Source of the DNA: Alligator mississippiensis
Lineage: Eukaryota; Chordata; Crocodylia; Alligatoridae
Assembly (NCBI RefSeq): GCF_030867095.1
Contig: NC_081826.1
Location: forward strand, 250,212,251 to 250,276,250
DNA length: 64,000 bases
Direction of reading: 5' to 3'
Part shown: positions 33,273 to 44,890 of the stretch, in pieces
Numbering within the stretch: position 1 is the stretch's first letter
How the letters are laid out: each line of letters opens with the position of its first letter
Program-made: the position numbers and the translations under genes
Notes under the pieces: generated by a model
Told to the model about the DNA's origin: nothing
The model's input: the letters and a program-made list of their open reading frames with translations, nothing else
Databases searched by the model: none

Positions 33273-35053
33273 CAGGGATCCTGGTTTCCTCTGATAAAAA
33301 ATATCACAAATTCTCTGATAAAACCCCCCAAAATTGCAATTAAAATGAAATGCCACTATATATATATGTGTGTGTGTGTGTATATATATGTGTGTGTGAA
33401 ATGCCTACAAAATGAAATATATATATATACATATATATATAGGTATCAATTGAGCAAAATGTTTTATTGATATATTTACACATTTAAAGCAATATTGATT
33501 AATATAGTTACAATTTTAAAGCAATTTGGAAGCCTACCAGTGCCTCAATCACTATAATAACATATATTTTAAATACCTATAGATTTTGGTATTTGATTTT
33601 AGATTTTTTATCATGCAAAATCAAACCTGCCCCTGCCCCCTTAGCTCACCAGAACACAGGTCCAGGCCCCCCACTCCCAAGCCTGAGCTCCCCAGCCTTG
33701 CTTGTACATTTACTACCCCTCCTCACCTGCTAGTACCCCTCACTCCCCAACCGCAGCCCCCCCCCACCCCTGCCAATGCCCCTTACTTCCCACCCATAGC
33801 CTGCTGCTCCCCCAGCCCTGCTAGAGGGGGCCCCCAGCTGCCAGAGATATGGGGCCAGGGGCCCAGGTCTGCAGCCCCCTGCCCCTCGCAGCAGTGCCCA
33901 AGCCCCAACTGCCACCAGTGGGAGGTAGTGGCTGCTTCAGCAGAGTGTGGAACCCAGCTCCCCCTCCTATGTGGGTGGCACAGCCAAAGCAGAGCCCATT
34001 GGGGAGGGGGGATGCATGCTGCCTGCTGCAGGCTCAGGCAGGGGGGTGGCTCCCCACCACCACACACACTCTCAGGGGGCAGGCAGCGATGTGCCTCCCA
34101 GATCTGTGCACGGGGTAGGGGTGGGGGTGGGGGTGGGTGCGGGCTGCCTGCTGTGGGCTTAGTCTCCCTACCCTGCTGCTCTCCCCTGGGGCCGCCACAA
34201 TCTAGTGGGCAGGACCCAGTGTGGCAGGGCTGAGCAGGGCCAGGTGGGAAAGCTCTTTGCCACTACAAGCTCTGCACTGTCATGGCAAGGTGCCCTATGC
34301 CTGCCTGGCAGCAGTGAGGGGCACAACTTGGTGCCACTGCCCCTGCTGCTGCTGGGTGGGCAGGGAGCACCTCGCTAAGGCAGCACAGGGCTTGTAGTGG
34401 CAAGAAGCTTCCCCGCCCACTCCCACTCTGCGCTGCTGCTCTGGATCCTGCCCATGGGGCTGCAGAGGCCCTGGGGGAGGGCAGCAGGGTGAGGAGCCTG
34501 CAGCAGGTAGCTCACCCCCACCCCCTGCCTCACACAGATCTGAAGGGCATGTGAACCCCCTGGCCCTCCCCAGGCAGGAGTGCATGTCACAACAGGGAGA
34601 CAGGCCCCCGCCACCTCCCAGACAAACCACCCACAGCTCTGCCCTCTTCCCACCGGGGCCCTGCAGCCATGCATTCAGGCTCTGGGCCCCAAGCCCCATG
34701 CACTTCCTGGGCTGGGCAGAAGCCCCTAGCCCTGCCCAACTCCCTCCCTCACTCCCTCTCTCTCTTTGGGGACCTCAATCCTCCCCACCCCCCCATCACA
34801 CTTACCGGCTGGAGCTGCTCTCTAGGCTGCCTGGTGGCCATGTGTATATACATGCACTTGGCACCCCTTGCCTGACCACCCCCCTCACGCGCCTTCCTTC
34901 CTCTTGGAGGCTGGAACTCTGCCAGGCTGCAGAGAACTCTTTGCAAAAGTGCAAAATCCATGCATTTCTCTGTTAAGACAAAAAATCCACATTTTTCTTG
35001 GGTAAAAAAGGAAATCCACATTTTTTTGGATTGCAAAAAAAACCGGATCCCTG
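33273..35053. mobile_element. Large non-autonomous hAT element with AT-rich ends and GC-rich core
   Basis: The ends CAGGGATCCTGGTTT and the complement of AAACCGGATCCCTG form the TIR. Flanks AGAATCAG (33265-33272) and AGCATCAG (35054-35061) match at 7 of 8. The first 350 bases are AT-rich and contain a TA/TG microsatellite. The core 33640-34960 is strongly GC-rich with long meaningless open frames. No transposase similarity was seen. Confidence 0.75.
33355..33442. repeat. TA/TG microsatellite
   Basis: Interrupted (TA)n, (TG)n and (TA)n runs inside the hAT at 33273-35053. Confidence 0.9.
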
Positions 35054-35061
35054 AGCATCAG

Positions 35062-36148
35062 TAACCAAAGTCAGATGTTCAAGGCCATGGTTTGGTAATA
35101 TGGCCACTAGTCTATGTTATCTATGGCTCCAGTTCAGCACATGAATTGTTCCTTAATATCAGTAAATTTATTCATATACTCAAGTACTTTCCTGGGGCTA
35201 CTAAAATGTCTAAATGTTTAAATTCAAGCATATACTTCAATACCTTGCTGAATTAGAGCCTATGGCCTAATTACAGACAGTCAAAAAGCCGGAGGCTGAA
35301 TCAACTCAATCTTTGCAGGTCAGTCTAAGCTGCATACACTGAACTGATTAGCAAGTGAACAGACATTCACTTTTGATTCCAGAAGTGCAGCCACATGCCT
35401 GCAGTGGCCCAGGCCAAAAGCAGACAGCTTGGACCAAGGCTAGTCTGCCCACCCTGCGACGGTTGGGGGTGGGGGAGGGGAAGAGGAGGAGATTTGTGGG
35501 GGCAGGTGCAAAGCATCCTGGGTCAGGACCATCACTGGGGGGGCATGAATCAGGTCAACTGTCCTGGGCCCTGCACTTTGGGGGGCCCCACAAACAGTGC
35601 CATACAGCCCCTGCCACGGCAGCTGCCGCATTCTGCCAGCTCTGCTGTGGCTGCCACCCACCAGCTCCACACTCCAGCCCCTCGCCACCCTCCCCTTCCA
35701 CTCACTGCCCCCCAGCCCCTTATGGGCAGATAGGGGCCCTGCCCACACCTAGGGATGGCTCTGCCTGGGATGCTGGGGGACTGTGAGCTAACTTGAATCT
35801 GGAGGGGATCTGGGACAGAAGTTCAATACTTCAATTTAACCTAAATCAGTCAAGTCTGATACTACATTCATCCAGGTTTATCTTAAACTGGTTTAGGCTA
35901 TTTTGAAATTGGTTTATGTGCACTGAACATCTGTTGTGTTACAGATTTGAACTGGTTTCTGATCACTTATATTGGTTTATTTGTAACTTCTGTCCCTAAC
36001 CATAGGACTGTCCTAAAGTTAGATATAACAACTAGCTTCAGCATGAAGTGAACATGGTCTGCTTTTGATATCTGTGGAACAAAATAAAAGCCAAAGAACA
36101 CAGTTCAGGTTTATTAGACACATGCTCATGAAAGTAAGAAAAATACTG
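35062..36148. other. Intergenic stretch with a possible hAT fragment
   Basis: At 35524-35771 a GC-rich segment begins CAGGACCATCACTGG and ends CCTAGGGATGGCTCTGCCTG; the ends are weakly inverted, suggesting a decayed hAT. The remainder holds nothing recognisable. Confidence 0.4.
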
Positions 36149-36153
36149 TATAC

Positions 36154-36953
36154 TGTCACAACCCAAGGGTGTGATTTTTGTTTGTGTGCTTCGGCACTGC
36201 TAAATTATTTCCCACCACTCATAGCTTTCTTTGCAGGGTGCATTTCTAGGTTGCAAAAGAGAAATGCACGGTGCAAGGAGTTCCCGCCATTCGTATACAA
36301 ATTTGTGTCCCACTATTGGCCAGTTCTAAATTATTCCCACGTGGCGGCTAGTGATTGGCTTGCTAGCCGTATAAGAGGCTTGAGTGGTTTCCGCCCAAGT
36401 TGGAGATCTCCGGAGGAGAACCCTGCAAGGGGGGACTCTGTAAACATCTTGAGGAGAACTCTAGGTGCGCTGCGGAGCCTATCAGACCCAGCGCGTGTAC
36501 CTTAGAGCTGGCTATAGGGGTCTGATCAGCCTCTCGCCTCTCCCCGTCACTGCCTGATCCCTTGACGTACCCTTCCCTGCACGCAAGTTCCACGGAGCCT
36601 AGCAAACTTTGTGTGAGTCTATTCAGAGCTCTTTGCTTTGAGTTACTTTCTTCGGTTGACACGACGGGCTCGCGATTTAGAGCCTTCAACCAGATTGGGC
36701 TAGAAGGTTCACGGGAAGGAACTCTAGTCCGCCTCTCTTCTTTTCTGTCTGTAACTGCAACTCAAGCAAGTTTTCCTGCCTGCACCGTGACCATCTTCGG
36801 TGTAAGTAAAATAATCTTAAATCAACCACTAAGTGTCCGTGCCTAATTCTAGCGTGCCACCTGCCTTCCCCGACCCGGCGTGTCCAGGCTGCTGGCCACA
36901 GCCTGCCGCGCAAAAAAACCCCTGAGGGCCTTGGATCGCTCCCGGCCTGCACA
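36154..36953 (+). mobile_element. Solo LTR of a retrovirus-like family related to the 6456-13131 element
   Basis: It starts TGTCACAACCCAAGGG and ends CCGGCCTGCACA, 800 bases, with perfect TATAC duplications at 36149-36153 and 36954-36958. The central part (AGAAATGCACGGTGCAAGGA, GTTCCCGCCATTCG, CCCACGTGGCGGC) matches the LTRs of the complete element in the opposite orientation; the two end thirds differ. A TATAAGA box lies at about 36370. No internal region remains, so it is a recombination relic. Confidence 0.88.
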
Positions 36954-36958
36954 TATAC

Positions 36959-37510
36959 CACTTTGGTGATCTCAATATCTATTTCACTGGAGATATTAGT
37001 TTTTCTTTTCAAGAATCATCCATGGAAATAGCATGGCTCTAAAAGTCCATCAGTGTCTTGATGTATGCTACAGAACAAGTGTAAGTTTTACACGTGCAAA
37101 TCACTCTCCCTCAAATGGATTACCCTATTGCTGTTCACAGGCATCTGTCATTCAGATGTCTGGGTTCTTTCTGCTATAGTCCCAGCAGTATTTTGAATAA
37201 GAGTGCTCAGTTACAGAGGATAAAGAAGAATCAACTGTCCAAAATGTCAAGCAGAAATAGCAAACAGCTGGATAATTATCCTTTAGCCATTCTCAGCAAT
37301 AAGGAAAAGTTATACACAAAGGACCTAATTTACTTCTAAAAGCAGAAGAGTATCTTGTGATCTTTGTCCCAGGTTCCTGTTCATCAAGAATATGCACCTC
37401 TAACCATTTTCCTTACGTTGAGTCAAAGCATCAGTTGCCTCTGAAAGATATTGCCCAGTTCCAGGCAGATAAGGACCTGCATCATTTCTTAGGCCCTCAA
37501 AGATATTTAG
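36959..37510. other. Intergenic gap, nothing recognised
   Basis: No repeat or coding signature seen. Confidence 0.45.
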
Positions 37511-37810
37511 ACAACTAGCACATTTATAGATGTGCTTCAGGAGGCAGCAGGGAGGGGCACTTTAATTAGAGCAGCTCCGAGACCCTCTCTAATTAAAGCA
37601 CCCAGAGTGTCACATGTATCAGTGTCCCTGTGCTGTAAAAGGGCGGCAGGATTGCTTTAACTAAAGCTCGCCAAACCAGCTTTAGTTAAAGCACCCGTGC
37701 TGCCATTTTTCAGCATGGGGCTGCCGATACACGTGATGCTAGCATCTGCTGGAGCATGGTAATTACTTCTCAAGTCTGTTCTGACATGTTGTAATTATAA
37801 CACATCGGAG
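37511..37810. repeat. Probable MITE with internal palindromes
   Basis: It contains GCACATTTATAGATGTGC near 37518, TTTAATTAGAGC paired with CTCTAATTAAAG, and GCTTTAACTAAAGC paired with GCTTTAGTTAAAGC (37660-37695). Repeated inverted motifs suggest a TIR element, but I could not fix the ends. Confidence 0.45.
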
Positions 37811-38571
37811 CAGCCTCTCTTCACATGTGTAGGCACCCCTAAACCCTATTTAGGCACTTAACTCCCATTGACTTCATTCAGGTGTCAGTGCCTGAATAGG
37901 ATGTAGAATCCTAATAGATTTTGGAATCTGAGTCTTTGTGCTTTAGAGACATATACTTCTCATTCACTTCTATATTCTATGTGCATGAGAAGGTGGTTTG
38001 CCTTGGAGGAATAATGTCTGTGGCTATATCTGTCCGCACTAAGGTTAAAGAAACAGTGGAGTACTACCTCGATGGCCTGTAAATGGGATGCCTGTACCCT
38101 TACTCTGGGTTATCTGATTGTGGCTCTTTTAATAAAGCATTTAAGTTTTATTTAAAAATATAGTTTAGAACAAAACTCAGTTTTCTAGATAGCTAGATAA
38201 AAACCCTATAAACAGTGTTATCATCTCATGCAATAACACACAATAAAAAATAATAATTTCATACTTTAAATCATAAGAAAATTCTCATCAGCTTTGAAGC
38301 TTTGGAACAAATGAAATTGTTAGGAAAAACAGTTACATAAATAAAATGTAATCAAAACACTGCTTTTCTGATAGCACTGTTTAGTCATCAGTTATTTAGT
38401 TATTGTTATTTTAGCATTGCCTGTAGGTGGTGTCTTTCCACTAGGAGCCCAACCTTTTTCTGTTTTCCTGTAAGTAAATTAAAATGCAGTGAATAATAAG
38501 AAACAACATGCAGGTAGAGTACACGAGTGTATGTTTTTGCCCTTTTGAAAGATTGAACTTAATCATAGTGT
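37811..38571. other. Intergenic gap, nothing recognised
   Basis: AT-rich sequence with an old CCCATTGACTTCATT motif near 37863 that occurs in many decayed sauropsid repeats; otherwise nothing. Confidence 0.4.
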
Positions 38572-38692
38572 TAGAGTGATGTTGTAGCTGTGATGGTTCA
38601 GGAATTATTGAGAGACAAGGATTTGTTTGCCTTTCACAAGGTTGGCCCAATAAAAAATATCACCCCCAAAAATCCTTGCCTCTAAACTTAAA
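38572..38692 (+). mobile_element. Small foldback copy of the GTTGGTCTAA family
   Basis: It starts GTTGTAGCTGTGATGGTTCA. Then GAGAGACAAGGATTTG is mirrored by AAAATCCTTGCCTCT at the other end, with the family core TTGGCCCAATAAAAAATATC between. This is the same inverted arrangement as the large copy at 19093. Confidence 0.6.
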
Positions 38693-39032
38693 GGGATTTT
38701 TGTAAGGTACTTAGTGCATTTCAATTTAGATCATGTAACCAAATATCTTTGAAAGAAAAAAAAGTATCTGTTTAAAGACTTTAATCTTCTAATTAAGTTT
38801 TAGTCTGCAAGGATAATGTAAGAATTACAGTAGGAAGATGAATTATTTTGGCAGGTTTTAAACTAGATTCCAACAAATCATATTAGTAAAATAATTAAAT
38901 TTATAAATATTAGCAGTAATTCAGCCCTTTTTAAAAAAATAATAGTTCCATAGAAAATAACATAACTTTAATTCAGACATATATTAGCATTGTAAGGCTG
39001 ATAGTTTCATGAGTAGTTAAGACTGTCTAGTC

Positions 39033-40325
39033 CAGGGGTGGGCAAAATATGGCCCGCAGGCTGGATGTGGCCCATGAGGCCATTCTATCTGGCCCACGGG
39101 GCCCCTAAAAAAATGTAGAAAATTAATATTTCTCTGCCTTTGGTTCCTGTCAAAAATGACAGGAACCAAGGACAGTAGAACCCAGGGGAAGCCCAGCAGG
39201 CTCCCACAACAGCGGGAGCCCCAGTCAGGGTTTCTGGGCTGGGAGCACGTGGCTGCGCTGGTGCAGGAAGCTCAGGTAAGTGTGGGGGGGACCCCAGGCA
39301 GGGAAGGAGCATGGGGGGGAAGTGGACCCTCCCTGTCCCACGCCCAATGCCCCGTGCTGCAGCTGCTTGCAGCCTGCATGGGGCTGCCTGTGCCTGCTCC
39401 GGACAGCCCTGTGTGGGTTGCGAGTGCCTGCAGTGTGGGTCACTGGGTGTGGGGTGGGGGAGGGGCTGCTTTCCCCCCGCTCTCACCTTTTCCCCAGGCT
39501 CCTTCCCTGCGTGGAGAAAAGCGGCCCCTCGCCAGCTCCATGGCCAGCGCTCCCTGCTGCAGCTGCTCGCAGCCCACGCGGGACTGTCTGGAGCAGGCAC
39601 AGGCAGCTCCAGGTGGGCTGCAAGAGGCTGCAGCACAGGGTGCTGGGCATGGGGTGGGGAGGGGCTGCTTCCTCCCCCCACCCGTGCAGTGGGGCCAGGT
39701 TACAAGCTGGTGCTGAGCGCAGGGAAAAGTGGCCTCTTGCCTGCCCCATGGCCAGTGCAGCCGCTCACAGCCGGCTGGGGCTGACTGTGCCTGCTCCAGA
39801 CAGCCCCGCATAGGCTGCAAGCAGCTGCAGCGCAGGGTGCTGGCCATGGGGCAGGTGAGGGGCCACTTTCCCCTACGCTTAGCACCAGTTTCTTCCCTGC
39901 TGGCAAGCAGTGGGTCAGGGCTGTGCGCTGCCCCCTGCCTGTACTGCGGGGCTGGGGGGCACTGGGTGTGAGCAGGCAGGGAGCCAGCAGGAACACAAGG
40001 CCCTCACCAGTGTCCCGGGGCCAGTGCTGCTGGGGACCAGAGCAGGGTGGCAGGAGTGTGGGGTCCCAGCTGGCAGAGGCTTTATGGAGCCAGGCCAGCT
40101 CCCCCCTCCTTGCTGGTGCAGCCCAGCCCGGGTCCCCAGACCCCTGCCAGCCTGTGGCCTGCTTTGGGCCGCACCGGTGCTGGCCCTGAGACATTGGTCC
40201 CAAGATGGTGACCGGGGTGGGGCACCTGTCAAGGGGTGGAGCACCTGTCACAGGGTGGGGCTACCCATGTGGCCCTGCCAAAACTGGGTAAGCAGCCCTC
40301 CACCCAAAACAATTGTCCATCCCTG
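39033..40325. mobile_element. Non-autonomous hAT element with GC-rich tandem core
   Basis: The left end CAGGGGTGGGCAAAATATGG and the right end (complement of CAATTGTCCATCCCTG) form a classical hAT TIR. Flanks GTCTAGTC (39025-39032) and CTCTAGCC (40326-40333) agree at 6 of 8. Inside, a unit of about 200 bases recurs three times (starting near 39345, 39545 and 39745), each with CTGCAGCTGCTYGCAGCC, GCCTGCTCC or its complement, GGGTGCTGG and GAGGGGCTGCTTTCC. No transposase is visible. Confidence 0.78.
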
Positions 40326-40333
40326 CTCTAGCC

Positions 40334-40899
40334 AGTTCCTCTTAGATCAGTGAATGAGGCTAGATGTGAAATGTCATGAGTGAATCAATTGCAGTTGCCA
40401 CAATAATGGATGTAACTGTTTCACTTTAAATGAAGCTTCAAAAATAGTTCAGTTAATTTTCCATGCTACAGATCTGGTGAATGATTTGACCCAAAGAGAC
40501 TCTCCTTTAAGAGAGAAGGGCACATCTTTCCCTTTGCCCTCTGAACTAGTTATGAAAACACTGGTTTGAAGAATAAAGCTAAAAATAACATAGTGGATCT
40601 TCATTTATCAGCCAATAATAACAATCATTTATGAGATGACATGTCCAGTTCTTGATATAACTCACTATATGCTGTATTTTTAGGTAAATTTAAACATTAT
40701 TGCTCTACGTAAAGTCCTTATTCTAATAAAGGTTTTCTCCATCAGCAATTCCTAGTCTGTCCCTAGTGATGAATATTTCTCAAAACCCACCAAAAATTAC
40801 TCCTGGAAAATACCAGGAAAACTCCTGTACCACTTGAAGAAATAGGTACATTAAAAAATCTGGATACACTGTTCATAAGTTGAACCTGAGATCTGTTTA
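40334..40899. other. Intergenic gap, nothing recognised
   Basis: AT-rich sequence without recognisable repeat or exon. Confidence 0.45.
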
Positions 40900-41935
40900 T
40901 ATATTGCACCCGCCTGGTCTCGTATAGGCGCTCTCTAATGACCTTAGAGTGCACACCCAGTTCCAGCCGCAGGGTGTCCCCCTAGGACCTGTGTGTTGGG
41001 TTGCATTCACCACTGAGGGCAGCCCCCACACTACGCCTACCATGACTTGATCTTTTCTTCAGTGATGGGGCTTCTCCTTGCAGATTCTTGCAGACTGGGT
41101 GCTGCCCTTTGCGGGCATCCTTGGGGCTCCACCTCCCCTACACCCCAGCCATACGCCAGCCATCAGGACAGCCAGATGATGGGTCACCGGCCTATCCCCT
41201 TGATGTTCTCGCCTACTGTCTTCTTTCCTTGCCTGTCCCTTGAAGCCCCTTTACCCTGGATGACTGCAGGATGTGTGACCATCCTTGTCTCTGCGTCTGC
41301 TCTCCCTCTGAGACATCATGGTTCGCTGCATTGCCTCAGCTCTCTCTCTTGATTTGGGGTCATGTGGGGATTCCTTCCCTGGTCCGGGCTCTGTGCACCC
41401 TCTGAAATAACGAATAAAAGAAAAAAAGAAGAAAGGAATAGTCGGGGTATAGGCCTCAGCCTGCCCCACTCATGGATCTGGCATCTGTGGTCCTTGGGAT
41501 CCCTCAACACTGTTCTTCTTGGCCCGGCTGCCCTGCCGAGCCTGGTGGGTACTTCCTTTAATGGATCCAAGACCCCTCCTCTGGGTCCCTGTCTGGCTCC
41601 TTGCCGAGCTGCCAACACTGCCAATGTGCAGCCCAGGGAGCAGCTTCACCTTCTAGCTCCAGCGTTGCAGACCCTGCTTCCATTTCCCTGCCACCAGCTT
41701 TTAAATCAGCCGGGTGGTGGTTTTTGATGACGTCCTCGGCTGGCGCCTTTCCCAGCTGGCAATAAAAGCGGCTGGTGAACTGCGCTGGCAGCTTTTCTTG
41801 GCATGGCTCTGTTTCTCCTAAAAATGGTAAGTGTGCCCTCTTTTCAGGGCTTTTTATTTCTTTCTTTGGGCGGGTCAGCCCTGCCTCGGGTCCCGCTGCA
41901 GGAGGGTGCTCCGTGGCCTCCACTTGTGTCCCCCT
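40900..41935. other. Unclassified GC-rich block
   Basis: Composition changes sharply from the AT-rich flank at about 40900 and again at the (AT)n run at 41941. The minus strand over 40977-40860 has a coding-like stretch (DTLRLELGVHSKVIRERLYE, then TRRVQYINRSQVQLMNS). The plus strand has AATAAAAG near 41411 and 41761 and a GGTAAG near 41825. It could be an old LTR or LINE fragment; I recognise neither. Confidence 0.35.
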
Positions 41936-41936
41936 G

Positions 41937-41940
<4 letters not shown>

Positions 41941-41982
<42 letters not shown>
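41941..41982. repeat. (AT)n microsatellite
   Basis: Uninterrupted AT dinucleotide run of about 21 units. Confidence 0.95.
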
Positions 41983-41984
<2 letters not shown>

Positions 41985-42366
41985 ACTCTTACTCAAAAAG
42001 CCCAGTAATCTAATTCAGACTTTCATTACATTGTTCATTCCTGAAATCAGATGTCCCAAATTGTATAAAATGCCTATTGCTCCTAACTGGCTAAAAATTG
42101 ACTACTGTGTACATCCTATTACTTATGATACTTATGTTACTTTCCTTTTCCCCCTGGTCTAAACTGCAGCTAGAGAGCTGGCAAGCTAGGAAGCCATTGA
42201 ACAGACTTGGCAGCTCCAGGCCATGCCCCTGCTCACCAGCCATCTAGTGGTAGGTCAGAGCTGTGCTCTTGATGTTTAACTGCTCACAGCACATGCTAGC
42301 TTTGATGTTTAAACATCCTTTAGAGTTAGCATGTGCTAATTGTAATGTGTAACTACACCCCAAGAG

Positions 42367-43222
42367 ACCTGACAGAACAAGGAGCATCAGTCTCAAGTTG
42401 CAGCAAGGGAAGTTTAGGTTATACAGACAGTCCTTGAACTTACAACACAATTGGTTCCTGGAAACCACGTCTTAAGAGGAAATGTCATAACTCGGAACCA
42501 ATTTTCCCATAGGAACAATGTTATAAATGAGGGATTGGTTCCTGAACCGGGCCCGGTACCCTATTTTCACCAAAAATAACCCAGAATTTTGTACTCAATC
42601 AATTATAGATGAGTAATATAGCTACATCAATGTATTTATACTGTAAATAGCAATCATATTGATTTGGAAGAACTTCTTTGAGGTGACTTTGCTGGACTTT
42701 TTGAAGGGCTCTTCATTGGACTTTTTGAAGGGTTCTTGGCTGGAGTCTTCTCAGGAGTCTTGGCGACAGGCTTTTATGGAGTCTTGTCTGCTTTCTTAAA
42801 GAAAGTGTCCAAGAAAGTTTGGACAGATGTTCTCCAGGGAGATGGGCAATGCAGTGAACTTGTTTGCTGGCATGGTGTCACATTCCAGATCAAGTGTAGT
42901 AAAGTCATAACTGACGTCAGAAAGTTGAAACAGGGTGTCAATTTATAAACATCATAAGTGCCATTCATTGTAATGTGAAATGTCGTTAAGCTGAGGACTA
43001 CCTGTATTAGGAAGAATTTTATCAGAAGGAAGGTAGTAAAACACTGGAACAGGTTACCCAGAGAGATGGTAGAAACTCTATCCTTGGAGATTTTCAAAAC
43101 CCATCTAGACAAAACTTTGGCTGGAAAGATCTAGTTGGAGATGGTCCAGCTTTGAGCCGGGGGTTGGACTAGATGACCTCCTGAGGTCCCTTCTAACCCA
43201 AATTTTCTATGATTCTATGATG
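42367..43222 (+). mobile_element. Old CR1 LINE 3' end split by a pogo/Tigger-like element
   Basis: 42367-42423 (GACAGAACAAGGAGC...CAAGTTGCAGCAAGGGAAGT) continues at 43005-43222 (TTAGGAAGAATTTTATCAGA, then the ACTGGAACAGGTTACCCAGAGAG and GACCTCCTGAGGTCCCTTCT tail). These are adjacent blocks in other CR1 copies here, for example 62090-62340. Confidence 0.82.
42424..43004. mobile_element. Tc1/mariner-superfamily (pogo/Tigger-like) non-autonomous element
   Basis: The ends CAGACAGTCCTTGAACTTAC and the complement of GTTAAGCTGAGGACTACCTG form the TIR (CAGRYAGTCCT). TA dinucleotides flank it at 42422-42423 and 43005-43006. About 580 bases. Interior includes repeated GGACTTTTTGAAGGG units near 42696-42733. 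No transposase frame is recognisable. Confidence 0.78.
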
Positions 43223-43599
43223 CTCCATATTCCTTCCTATGTTTGTCTCATCCACCACAATCAGGTCTTGTCTTATAGACTGCAAGCTCTTTAAAGTAAG
43301 GAGTGCCAATGCCCATATTTTTTGGCAGTGCTCAATACAAAAGGACTGCTAGAAGCCTGGGGGTACTATCACAATACAAAAAGTACCAAACGATTGTTTG
43401 GTTGTTCAATAATATTTGTATGGCAATTTGAACATAGTATGCTGAATTCTCCTTTCAGTGACATGAAAGCAATGCCAATTAAGTCCATGTCATTTTTCTG
43501 ATGCAACTGAGAGGAGCATTTGGCCCACAAATTTTTTCCCTCTCCTGTATGGGTCAAATGTGACTCTATACCAGGGCCTAATGAGACCACAGTGGAAGG

Positions 43600-43922
43600 T
43601 TGATGGTCTGGGTGCTCACCACGATCTGGGGGAACGTTTGTTCACCAGCGCACCCCAAGGGATGACAAAGTCGAACGGTCACAAACTCCTCCATGACCGT
43701 TTCAGGCTAGACATAAGGAAGAACTTCTTTACTGTCCAAGCCCCCAAGATTTGGAATAGACTGCTGCCATAGGTGGTTCAAGCACCTACTTTGAACGCCT
43801 TCAGGAGGCATTTGGATGTTTATCTTGCTGGGATCCTATGATCCCTGCTGACTTCCTGCCCCTGGACAGGGGGCTGGATGTGATGATCTTCTGGGGTCCC
43901 TTCCAGCCCTAGTGTCTATGAA
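43600..43922 (+). mobile_element. CR1 LINE 3' end
   Basis: The frame at 43620-43770 gives DLGERLFTSAPQGMTKSNGHKLLHDRF and [21 protein letters not shown]. It ends at GGGGTCCCTTCCAGCCCTAGTGTCTATGAAATCC. It belongs to the same CR1 group as 21488-22428. Confidence 0.88.
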
Positions 43923-44134
43923 ATCCTTATGCAGCACTACCTAAGACACTTGTCTAGGTTAATTTTGAATACCTGACATGTTATCTAAAAAAGGTTATAA
44001 AAACACTTGATGCATGGTGCATGGTTCTTCCTGGAGTTCTTCAGGCTACTCAAACAAATGTCAAAGATTTATAGGGAATAAGTGTCTGAAGTTTGCAAGA
44101 AAAATGATGTCAGCAATGCAAATTGGTAACCTAT

Positions 44135-44400
44135 GGGTGTGTCTACATGTGCAATTAATGTGACTGAATAAACTCCAGCATATTTGAGCTGGAGTAAACT
44201 AATCCCAACCTCACCGTCTACATATGTTTAAGTGCAGTAATTTACTCTGCCATTGAATAGTACCAATATCTGATGGAACTTTCCTATGCCAGAGTAAATT
44301 AGTCTATTGCACCCTAATTGCAGCACACGTGTAGACAGTGACACTGTACTTTACAGTAAATTAGTCTACTGTGCAGTAAAGCATGTGTGTAGATGCATCC
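44135..44400. mobile_element. TIR element (MITE)
   Basis: GGGTGTGTCTACATGTGC at the left is inverted at the right as GCATGTGTGTAGATGCATCC. Internal GTCTACATATG and CACACGTGTAGAC are further inverted copies. About 266 bases; flank duplication not evident. Confidence 0.6.
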
Positions 44401-44685
44401 AGTGACATCTAAAGCCATGAAGGAAGGAGGAATTAACACTGATTTAGGGGTTGAGGTTTTTAAAAAGCACACCTTTGATATCTTCCTGTTGAATAATAAT
44501 CTGTAGAGAAATCTTTCATCTCTGGCAAACTGTCTAGTCTATTTCCCATTGCCACCACTCATTGGATACTTCTTTTGCAAACAATGTAGCATCACCTACC
44601 TAGACTTCTCCATATTGCTATACAGCAGGAGCAACCCCCCACCTCCAAAAAAACCCCCCAACAAAATAACTAGGAAGCGTTTGAT

Positions 44686-44890
44686 TTGGAATTAAACACT
44701 GCCCAAGTGATTAAAAACTGGCTGGAAGACTATAATAAGGGTAATGATGCATCAGGTTCTGTAGAGGTAGTCAGTGGGATATTGCAGGGGTCTGTGTTCT
44801 GCCTGGTTTTATTTAGCATTTTTAGCAACAGTCTGAAGAATGAATTAAATACATTGCTCATATTTGTCAATTATGTTAATTTGGGGGTTG
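44686..44890 (+). mobile_element. Ancient CR1/L2-type reverse transcriptase fragment
   Basis: The frame reads AQVIKNWLEDYNKGNDASGS, LQGSVFCLVLFSIFSNSLKN and LLIFVNYVNLGVG, equivalent to QGSVLGPVLFSIFINDL...FADDTKLG of CR1/L2. Highly diverged and partial. Confidence 0.65.

Noticed and set aside
33586-34699. Open frames of 134-215 codons in GC-rich DNA
   Set aside because: Within the hAT element core, biased composition, frames open on both strands at once; no coding evidence.
39085-40353. Multiple overlapping frames over 130 codons
   Set aside because: Products of the tandem GC-rich core of a hAT element, not conserved between the tandem units.
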